From the NCBI GenBank assembly GCA_018829445.1, contig JAHJTV010000009.1:28967-92966 (forward strand): DNA of 64,000 bases, read 5' to 3'. Each line of letters begins with the position of its first letter. The first letter of the stretch is position 1. Below, one piece after another: positions 30,473 through 38,304 of the stretch. The notes beneath the pieces were generated by a model. That model ran no database searches and was not told where the DNA came from. It saw only the letters and a list, made by a program, of their open reading frames with translations. This stretch comes from a bacterium (GTDB lineage Bacteria > SAR324 > XYD2-FULL-50-16). A program made the translations under genes and the position numbers.

Positions 30473-30919
30473 ATGGTAGAGAAGAGTACGATTAGGGCAA
30501 GTTGGCTTCAGAGAATATTTCAGAAGGTTTCCAAACCAAGCGGGAAGAACTTGAATGGAAGACCGCAAGAATTTGATGTCAATCCAAAGCACTGGATCCC
30601 CAATGTAAACAAGATAGAAACCAAAAACGCTTACCTGGTTATTGTTGAATTACCGGGTGTTCGTAAAGATTCTATCACGGTGGTAAGAGAAGACAACCTT
30701 GTCCGGGTTCAGGGTGAACGGAAGCCCAGTGAAATTCCCAGAAAAACAAAACTGGGAGAAGACGAATCAGGGAGAGAACGATTCAACATAACCTCTTATT
30801 TGACAGATAATGCTGAAAGATCAGCGATTGAAGCGTCGTATAAAAATGGATTATTGACCCTCCGTATTCCTAAAATTGTAAAAAATATTCCGGAAGGGTA
30901 TTACATCAACGTTAAATAG
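30473..30919 (+). CDS. Hsp20/alpha-crystallin family small heat-shock protein
   Basis: Probable start MVEKSTIRASWLQ at 30473 (ORF track starts at 30404); VNKIETKNAYLVIVELPGVRKDSITVVREDNLVRVQGERK...IEASYKNGLLTLRIPK. Confidence 0.9.
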   Translation: MVEKSTIRASWLQRIFQKVSKPSGKNLNGRPQEFDVNPKHWIPNVNKIETKNAYLVIVELPGVRKDSITVVREDNLVRVQGERKPSEIPRKTKLGEDESGRERFNITSYLTDNAERSAIEASYKNGLLTLRIPKIVKNIPEGYYINVK

Positions 30920-30935
30920 GTTTCACATAAAAAAA

Positions 30936-31595
30936 ATGGATCAATCGATTATTGTTGCCGGCATCTTGATATTTTTTGCGCGGGTTCTTGATGTGAGCCT
31001 GGGGACCATGCGAACTATAGTTACGGTTCAGGGGCGTATGACAATGGCTTTTATTTTAGGGATTTTTGAAACGGTTATTTGGATTACCGTAGTAAGTGCT
31101 GTTATCAGTCAGATTACAGAAAGTCCAGTTCTAGTAGTTTTTTATGCGCTTGGATACGCTTGCGGCAATGTTGTCGGCATTCTGGCTGAAAGAAAAATCG
31201 CCTTAGGGCCCGTTATCCTAAGATTAATTGTTGAGGATGAAAAAAAGGAAACGATGGTCACTGTTTTCAGGGATCTTTTCCTGGATATAACAACCTTTAC
31301 CGGAACGGGAACCAAAGGGCCGGTGACCGAAATATATTCAGTATGCAGACGTCGTGATCTGTCTTCGATTGTCCCGAAACTGCGTGAGGTGGACCCTAAT
31401 GCCTTTTATGTCATAGAGCAGGCCAGGGATGTCAGTAAGCATCTAAAACCTGTTACTATCCCTAAAACTGTCAGGAGACCGGGTTTTACAAAAGAATTGG
31501 CCTATCATTTCTTTCAAAGACTTCTTAAGCCTTTTAATATTCCTGTGGCAGAATGGGGTTCAGTTTTTAACCGAAATAGAATGCGGCTACATTAA
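30936..31595 (+). CDS. DUF2179/UPF0316-type membrane protein
   Basis: ILIFFARVLDVSLGTMRTIVTVQGRMTMAFILGIFETVIWI...YALGYACGNVVGILAERKIALG...VTVFRDLFLDITTFTGTGTKGPVTEIYSVCRRRD. Confidence 0.85.
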   Translation: MDQSIIVAGILIFFARVLDVSLGTMRTIVTVQGRMTMAFILGIFETVIWITVVSAVISQITESPVLVVFYALGYACGNVVGILAERKIALGPVILRLIVEDEKKETMVTVFRDLFLDITTFTGTGTKGPVTEIYSVCRRRDLSSIVPKLREVDPNAFYVIEQARDVSKHLKPVTIPKTVRRPGFTKELAYHFFQRLLKPFNIPVAEWGSVFNRNRMRLH

Positions 31596-31644
31596 ACCTC
31601 AGAATTTGTGGAAATGGGGGTATTTGCATATGTGCCCTCTTATT

Positions 31645-33015
31645 TCAGCGTGGTTGGACGCGAATCAGCTGCTTGATCTCTTCAAATCTCTCTTCAGTTA
31701 AATCGTATTTTTTAAAGGGAATCAGGCTGAGGAGCATCATAAGGCCGGTAAAGACACAAAACACAATTCGAATACCGGTTGCCACGCTCTCAGGCTGATC
31801 TCCGGAGCTCACAAAACCTGACAGGGATAGCGTTATTCCGACAATGCCCGGGCCAATGGCGTAGGCGCTTTTCTGTCCACAGGCCCATGCGCCGGAAAAG
31901 ATTCCCTCCCGCCTCATACCGGATTTCATCTCATCAAACTCTATGGTGTCAGGTAGCATGGAAAACGGGAAAAGCTGAAAACTGGAAAAGCCGATGCCGA
32001 GAAAAAACATCTGAATAAAGAAAATAATCGGTTGTGAGGGTGTGGTAAAGATCAATGATAACAGCATAATTGTCAACAGACTCAGGCCAAGGGTGTAAGC
32101 CTTGATTTTCCCCAGCTTCATGCCGATCTTTACCCAGACAGGGATAAAAACGATGGCAGTAATGAACAGGATGGCTGAAATGAAGCCAACATAGGTCTCC
32201 GGCATTTTCATTACGTATTTCACAAAATAGATCTGACCTGCCATTAAGACACCAATTGCAGTGGACTGGATAAGGTACATTGCCATAAGCGCCTTGAAGG
32301 GCTTGTTGGCAAATGCGATTTTTGTCTGTTCCCAAAAAGCCGGTTTCTGATCGATCGCTTGCAGAAACCTGGCATTTCTGGTTCCCCACGCACTTGCGAG
32401 GCAGAATATCGTAATCAGCAAACCGAATATCATCCCCATGAAGCGAAAACCCGATTCACCGCCACCACCGTTCTCAACCAGCTGCATTGCCAGACCTCCC
32501 GCCAACAATACCCCGATTGAGGAACCGATCATCCTGAAGGAGGTCACCGACATCCTTTCGTTGTAGTCATCGGTCATTTCAGCCACCATACTGGAATAAG
32601 GTACATTGTAAATGGTAAAGACCGTGCAACCCAAGGCAAATAACAACCCCACATGAATGGCTCCTACCAGCTGAGACTCATAATGGGGCGCTACAAAGAG
32701 AATAAAAAACACCAGTCCGAAGGGAATAGAAGAATAGATCAGATAGGGTCGTCTTCTTCCGATTCGCGTATGGGTGATATCGGAAATAGCACCCATAATA
32801 GGATCAGAGATAACATCCCACATTTTGGGTATCAGGAGAACCAGACCGGCCAGGGCAGGTTCTATCCCCAGAACATTTGTCAAAAAAAAGAGAAGAAACA
32901 TCCCGGTTGAAACAATGAAAATATTGCAGCCGATATCCCCGATCCCGTATCCCAGTTTTAGCCCCAGCGATAATTTGACAGGCGTTGTTGCTGTTTTTTC
33001 CGAGTCTTTGTCCAT
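31645..33015 (-). CDS. MFS/GPH-family sugar:cation symporter
   Basis: 12-TM-like; LGYGIGDIGCNIFIVSTGMFLLFFLTNVLGI, PKMWDVISDPIMGAISDITHTRIGRRRPYLI. Confidence 0.92.
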   Translation of the reverse strand: MDKDSEKTATTPVKLSLGLKLGYGIGDIGCNIFIVSTGMFLLFFLTNVLGIEPALAGLVLLIPKMWDVISDPIMGAISDITHTRIGRRRPYLIYSSIPFGLVFFILFVAPHYESQLVGAIHVGLLFALGCTVFTIYNVPYSSMVAEMTDDYNERMSVTSFRMIGSSIGVLLAGGLAMQLVENGGGGESGFRFMGMIFGLLITIFCLASAWGTRNARFLQAIDQKPAFWEQTKIAFANKPFKALMAMYLIQSTAIGVLMAGQIYFVKYVMKMPETYVGFISAILFITAIVFIPVWVKIGMKLGKIKAYTLGLSLLTIMLLSLIFTTPSQPIIFFIQMFFLGIGFSSFQLFPFSMLPDTIEFDEMKSGMRREGIFSGAWACGQKSAYAIGPGIVGITLSLSGFVSSGDQPESVATGIRIVFCVFTGLMMLLSLIPFKKYDLTEERFEEIKQLIRVQPR

Positions 33016-33049
33016 GAATTCTCCCTGTATTTATTAAGGATGGGTGTTA

Positions 33050-34372
33050 TTACCTCCGTTTCCATTCAAGTCGAGCGTAGGCGGTTTCTCCGCTTGTTAG
33101 AGTAGCCACCCATGGCCAACCGCAGGTGGTGATATACCAACCGTTATTATAGATAATTTCAGGAGCATGAGCCTCCAATTCGGCAACCAAAGAGGGAGCG
33201 TTTCCCCGCCCCCGGTACGTGCCAAAATCATAAGGTGATTCGCTTTGGAAGACCAGGGTGTCGTTGTAGCTTTTTTTATCCGGCCAGATCTTCAAAGCCA
33301 GCAGAATTGAGTGAAAAAAGAATGATTCATTATTATAAGTAAGAGAAAGATAATATCGCCGCTCATATTCAGTTACAAAGGGAGATTCGGTAGAAGCTTG
33401 CGGGCCGGAACGCTCTGCTCCGAAACCCATTCCCAGGGCTGATCGAATGTACTGCCAGTGCAGAAGATCAAAAGACTGGTATAAATCGACACTGGAGTAA
33501 TAACCCTCTCGGGCTGTTACGTACATCAGCCATTGGCCGTCAGCTACTTTCAGAATCATGGGGTCTCGAAACTGAGGATGGTACGGCAGGAATGTGTGTG
33601 CTTTTTCTTCATTCCAGTTATACCCGTCATTGCTGGTCGCCAGATATGCCTTGTGAGGTGAAAACCACATGTAATGGGTGTCATCATGGCCTACAACATG
33701 AGGTGCCCAGGCCAGATGTCCGAAATCGGCCACCTTCTCCAACTCCTTCATTCCGGTTTCCTCCTGCGGTGGGAATGTATCGGAAGCACCGTGGGCCAGG
33801 TAGAATTCTTTGGAATAATCCCCATCTCCAAAAGAAGTTATACCGATGATATGCCACTTGCCGTCTTCTGATTGGAATACAGTATGATCATTCAAATAAC
33901 TGCCGGTAACAGCGGGTCGAAACAATGGACGCCAATCAGACACAATTTCGGGTACATAGACGGCATTGTTGTCCGATGACTTGGTATCGACCGTTGCAAT
34001 ATAATCAAAACCGCTTGGATTGGATTTTACGCGAAAAGTGTAGCTGGTCTGAGCCTCCAGGTTTTTCTGCAGAAAACTGCCGAACTCAACCTCTTCCAGA
34101 TGCAGCCAGGCATCACCCTGTTTCCTGTATACCAGGTAAGACTCATTATCAGGATCTGCAATCCATCCCAGATGGATCCAGTCAGATCCGGATACGAACT
34201 TTATCTGATGAAGCTCTTGGAATTGTTTTATCTCTTGTTTTCCGATGGAACCATAAAAATCAGTATCCGCCGGTAGATCAATAATGATCCTTACTCCAAC
34301 TTCCAAAACCAGCAAAAGAATCAAAACCGGAAGGACAAAAAACTTCGCCACCTTTTTCAGATTATCAGCCAC
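33050..34372 (-). CDS. Predicted exported/membrane-anchored beta-propeller glycoside hydrolase-like protein (GH32/43/68-type fold)
   Basis: N-terminal TM; repeats HTVFQSEDGKWHIIGITSF, HLAWAPHVVGHDDTHYMWFSPH, FRDPMILKVADGQWLMYVTAREGYYSSVDLYQS, TESPFVTEYERRYYLSLTY. Confidence 0.7.
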   Translation of the reverse strand: MADNLKKVAKFFVLPVLILLLVLEVGVRIIIDLPADTDFYGSIGKQEIKQFQELHQIKFVSGSDWIHLGWIADPDNESYLVYRKQGDAWLHLEEVEFGSFLQKNLEAQTSYTFRVKSNPSGFDYIATVDTKSSDNNAVYVPEIVSDWRPLFRPAVTGSYLNDHTVFQSEDGKWHIIGITSFGDGDYSKEFYLAHGASDTFPPQEETGMKELEKVADFGHLAWAPHVVGHDDTHYMWFSPHKAYLATSNDGYNWNEEKAHTFLPYHPQFRDPMILKVADGQWLMYVTAREGYYSSVDLYQSFDLLHWQYIRSALGMGFGAERSGPQASTESPFVTEYERRYYLSLTYNNESFFFHSILLALKIWPDKKSYNDTLVFQSESPYDFGTYRGRGNAPSLVAELEAHAPEIIYNNGWYITTCGWPWVATLTSGETAYARLEWKRR

Positions 34373-34865
34373 TGTGTTGTCTATTTAAAAGTTGTAATGA
34401 AATGTTATTTCTATTGGTTTAATGAGTTCATACTGGTTTTGTTCCCGGTTGTCCAGATGAACCTTGCCGGATGGAAAATACAGTGGTGTTGATCGAAGTG
34501 TTATTCAAAATTCAGGTGTTTTGAAAAGGAATACTACATAAGTGCTTATTATGGGTCACCCAAGCCAAGATTTATTAAAATCAAAATAGTAGAATCATAT
34601 TCTAAGATATAGGAAGTATTTTGAAACAAATATTCCTTCTGCGGTTCTTGGCACTTAACCCCATAAAATTGTCTGTTCACTGCGAACGACACTAAGTAGA
34701 TAATTCCAATGATTGACATGATGCTTCTTCCTCAACTACTTTACATAGGCTTGGACAAAATACACTTGATTCTCCAAATCGATTTGGAAAATTGTAGCCT
34801 TGTTTTCCTGCATTCACTTACAAAATATTCAGCAACTACCTACTTGTTTAAAGTTTAATGAATAG

Positions 34866-35037
34866 TCTTATCCGCAATACAACCTGTCGATTCCACATTA
34901 CGTTAGCAACGGATCAGGTGGAGATCAACAAAGCCTGGAATCGGTGATTGAAGCCTGGCAGATAGGACGGGTTGAGCTGAAAAAACAAACGAAAAACTGT
35001 TCGCAGCACTGGCGGATCTCGGTTTTGAGGTTTAATT
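34866..35037 (+). pseudogene. hsdM: Remnant of the C-terminus of a type I R-M methyltransferase subunit
   Basis: Open frame from 34866 reads SYPQYNLSIPHYVSNGSGGDQQSLESVIEAWQIGRVELKK, then a frameshift to TNEKLFAALADLGFEV* ending at 35037; YNLSIPHYV resembles the HsdM C-terminal YNLNISRYV motif. Confidence 0.6.
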
Positions 35038-36165
35038 ATGAAAGAAAAATCACCGTTAAACACAATCAGAAACAAACAGAACTTTGAGGAATTGGCCAGA
35101 TCAATCCAGCAAGTACATCATGAACTTGCGACTCAGGCCGGGCATGCTGTAAATACCTGTCTGACAATGCGGAACTGGCTGATTGGTTGTTATATTGCCG
35201 AGTACGAGTTGAATGGAGCAGATCGGGCTCGTTATGGTACAGAAATACTTAAAGATTTGGCGGATCGATTGAATGTTTTAAAAGTGAGAAACAGTAACCG
35301 TCGCCAGTTATATGACTACTTGAAGTTTTATCGCTCTTATCCTCAGATTGTGCAGACAGTGTCGGCACAATCTCAAGCACTACTTCCTGCTCGTGTATTA
35401 GCAAATATAGAGAATGCGCCGATAGCGTTGGAAAAGTTGTCGATTCATCCTGATAAGCTTATTAGCAGGTTGTCTTACAGTATGTTCAGATTGTTGGTTG
35501 AGATAGAAGATGAAACCAAACGCAGATTTTATGAAGTCGAATGTATACAAGGAAACTGGTCTGTCCGGGAACTAAAACGGCAGATTAACAGTCTGTATTA
35601 TGAACGCTCCGGCCTATCGATAAATAAGGAAAAATTATCTGAATTGGCTCAAACAGATACAGAAACAGCCACTTCAACGCTTGATATACGAGATCCTTAT
35701 GTATTTGAGTTCTTGGGTTTAAAACCCAGGGAAGTGATGAGTGAATCACATCTTGAAGATGAGTTACTGGACAAAATTCAGGATTTTCTTTTGGAGCTGG
35801 GACACGGATTCTGCTTCGAAGCGCGACAAAAAAGGATTATTATTGGAAAATCCTATAATTTTGTGGACCTGGTGTTTTACCACCGTATACTAAAGTGTCA
35901 CATCCTTGTGGAATTGAAACTTGCAGAGTTCAATCATGAAAACATCGGTCAACTTAATACCTATGTAAACTGGTATCGCAAAAACATGATGACTGAAAAT
36001 GATAATCCGCCGATTGGCATTCTATTATGCACAGACAAAGACCACGCTTTGGTCGAATACGCACTGGCCGGGATGGATGACAAATTGTTCGTTTCCAAAT
36101 ATCAACTTGAACTACCGAAGAAAGAAGAAATGCTGAGGTTTATTGAAGATAATTTAAGAATTTAA
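35038..36165 (+). CDS. PDDEXK nuclease domain protein (DUF1016/YhcG family)
   Basis: N-terminal YhcG-like helical domain; C-terminal nuclease LELGHGFCFEARQKRIIIGKSYNFVDLVFYHRILKCHILVELKLAEFNHENIGQLNTYVNWY. Confidence 0.93.
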   Translation: MKEKSPLNTIRNKQNFEELARSIQQVHHELATQAGHAVNTCLTMRNWLIGCYIAEYELNGADRARYGTEILKDLADRLNVLKVRNSNRRQLYDYLKFYRSYPQIVQTVSAQSQALLPARVLANIENAPIALEKLSIHPDKLISRLSYSMFRLLVEIEDETKRRFYEVECIQGNWSVRELKRQINSLYYERSGLSINKEKLSELAQTDTETATSTLDIRDPYVFEFLGLKPREVMSESHLEDELLDKIQDFLLELGHGFCFEARQKRIIIGKSYNFVDLVFYHRILKCHILVELKLAEFNHENIGQLNTYVNWYRKNMMTENDNPPIGILLCTDKDHALVEYALAGMDDKLFVSKYQLELPKKEEMLRFIEDNLRI

Positions 36166-36166
36166 A

Positions 36167-36223
36167 CCACGGAAGACACAGAAATTTTAAACTTGTTTTC
36201 AGTGCTTTCCGTGTCTTCCGTGG
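36167..36223. repeat. Long inverted repeat CCACGGAAGACACAGAAA / TTTCCGTGTCTTCCGTGG
   Basis: 17/18 complementary arms, 21-nt loop, immediately after the DUF1016 stop codon. Confidence 0.8.
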
Positions 36224-36388
36224 GCGGGAATTATGAGAAGATGGAAAATTTGTTAACAACCGGCCCATAAAAACCGTGGAAGATGGGGAAACTTAAAGAC
36301 TATCAAAACCCGTCAGATAATAAAATACAACTTAATTAAGAACTGATCACGAAATTGAGTTGTTACCATGGCAATCCAATTATCCGAA

Positions 36389-36643
36389 AAACAAAAAAAG
36401 AAGGCTGGCAGATTGTTAAATTTGGGGAGATCGCAAAGAATATTTCAGAACGCTTAGAACCCGTTGAAACAGATCTTAAAATTTATAGGGACAAGCGGTA
36501 ACATGGTAAAAATCAACAAACTAAATTTAAAATCGGTACCCATACCAGTTCCAGATAAAGACGAGCAGAAAAAAATTGTGTTAGTATACCAGGCTTTTTA
36601 CCAAAAAAGGTTAAAATTGAGAGATCAAATGATTAATTGTTAA
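36389..36643 (+). pseudogene. hsdS: Degenerate type I R-M specificity subunit, N- and C-terminal fragments fused by internal deletion
   Basis: KEGWQIVKFGEIAKNISERLEPVETDLKIYRDKR* (ends about 36501), then MVKINKLNLKSVPIPVPDKDEQKKIVLVYQAFYQKRLKLRDQMINC* (36503-36643); typical HsdS start and IPVPxxxEQKxIV tail with the recognition domains missing. Confidence 0.75.
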
Positions 36644-36791
36644 AAGATACGGAATTGTATCTTTAACAGTTTTCTGCAATAAACATTCAACCAAACATAT
36701 AATATCATCATAATTCATGAAGCCGGAATTGACCACTGAATCAGGTGATAGCACACTTTCAAATTCCTTTGATATGCTGTAACCGATGTAT

Positions 36792-36922
36792 ATGAAGGAT
36801 TGGGTGAAGCATTTGTGTGTGTTTCTGAGTTTGACGGGTCGCGATCTTTTAGAACATGCGGGAAAATCACTCATGAACAGGCATTAGAAGAAGCTCAAAT
36901 TGAATACGAGAAATATAATTAA
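36792..36922 (+). pseudogene. Frameshifted C-terminal remnant of a RhuM-like protein
   Basis: MKDWVKHLCVFLSLTGRDLLEHAGK followed, in another frame, by ITHEQALEEAQIEYEKYN*; resembles the RhuM C-terminal pattern DW..L..FL...R.IL..AGKISHE.A...A..EY.KY. Confidence 0.65.
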
Positions 36923-36928
36923 GCACGG

Positions 36929-37516
36929 TTGCAAATGCCCACGGAAGTAGAAAAACATTTAATTGAGGCGGAAAAGGAAATCAAAAAGCTTTTGGACAAA
37001 AGAGAGAAAAATGTCTTTCAACGAACAAAACACCATCGAAAAGCACTTATAGATTTCCTTAGCGGGAAGCCGGTTTCCATCAGGACTAAAGCGCTCAAGG
37101 AAGAATCAGAAGCCTATTCCAAAAGTTCGGAATTGAACTGGAATTATGTTCAGGGTGAAAAACTGGCTTTACACGACAAACAACCGCAGGATGTATTTGT
37201 CGATACCTGGTTGAAAGAATCCATCTGTCGTTTGAATAAAACGATTGCAAAACAACCGGATCTGGCTGACGAAGTGATTCATCGTATGCGTGGCGTCTTG
37301 CTGGAGGCTAATTACAGTGGATTAGTCCGGGCTAATGAGATTTTTTATGACTGGTTGTCGGGGCGTACCCCCATGCCATTGGGAAAAAACGGTGAGCATA
37401 TAACCATCCATCTGATCGATTTTGATAACCCGGGGAACAATCATTTTTTTATCAGCAGAAAAGTTCAGTTTTCCGGTTCCAGGGACGCATATTTTGACAT
37501 GGTTCTGTTTTCTTAA
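36929..37516 (+). pseudogene. hsdR: N-terminal fragment of a type I restriction endonuclease subunit R
   Basis: ELNWNYVQGEKLALHDKQPQDVFVDTWLKESICRLN...ITIHLIDFDNPGNNHFFISRKVQFSGSRDAYFDMVLFS*; HsdR_N-like (cf. IDFDNPENNHF...RPDIVLFVNG), only 195 aa. Confidence 0.75.
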
Positions 37517-37726
37517 TTCGAGCAGGCCAATCACGTTCTTTTGATCACTACCTCTTTAAATATACAAAGTGGAAACAATGACGTAAAAATCGAGCAGAAT
37601 CATTCTGTTATCGGTAGGTATCCTTATGCAACAAGATTGACAAGGTGAGATAGTACCTTTATGCATTGAGACAGATTTGACCTGATTCAATCCAATCAAT
37701 AAGCAAATAGACAAAGCCTGACGCCC

Positions 37727-38236
37727 ATGAAAAATCCGATTAAAAACTGTTATTGGGTGGTGCCGGATCGCTTTCTGGCCGGAGAATACCCGGGTGATTT
37801 GCACGACCTGACGCCCAACACAAAAATCGAATCCCTGCTTGATGCGGGGATCACCTGTTTTATTGACCTCACTGCTGAGGAAGATGGACTGGACCCCTAT
37901 TATCAGCTACTTGAGCAAAGATCCGACCTGTCTGTTCAATATAAACGATTTTCAATAGCCAATTATTCGATTCCCACCTCCCGGGAGCAAACCGTGACTA
38001 TTCTTGATGAAATCGACAGGATTCTTGAAAGTAGTGGAAAAGTCTATATCCATTGCTGGGGAGGAATTGGCAGAACCGGAACCATGGTCGGATGCTGGCT
38101 CTCCAGGCATGGTTATCCGGGAGCAAAAGCGCTGGAGCAATTGGGAAAGCTATGGAAGCAATGTCCCAAATCCAGAAGACTTAAATCTCCCGAAACATCG
38201 GAACAGGAGCAGTACATAACAAACTGGTCAGAATAG
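37727..38236 (+). CDS. Protein-tyrosine/dual-specificity phosphatase-like
   Basis: VYIHCWGGIGRTGTMVGCWL contains HCxxGxxR (HCWGGIGR). Confidence 0.92.
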   Translation: MKNPIKNCYWVVPDRFLAGEYPGDLHDLTPNTKIESLLDAGITCFIDLTAEEDGLDPYYQLLEQRSDLSVQYKRFSIANYSIPTSREQTVTILDEIDRILESSGKVYIHCWGGIGRTGTMVGCWLSRHGYPGAKALEQLGKLWKQCPKSRRLKSPETSEQEQYITNWSE

Positions 38237-38304
38237 AGTCCATAATTGACGATTTATCATATCTGAAAGACACAATTGGTTTTTATTAGAAAAGGAATCT
38301 GATT

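Noticed and set aside
36611-36874. Minus-strand 87-aa ORF in the R-M remnant region
   Set aside because: It overlaps the RhuM-like and HsdS remnants on the plus strand, which show clearer family motifs.
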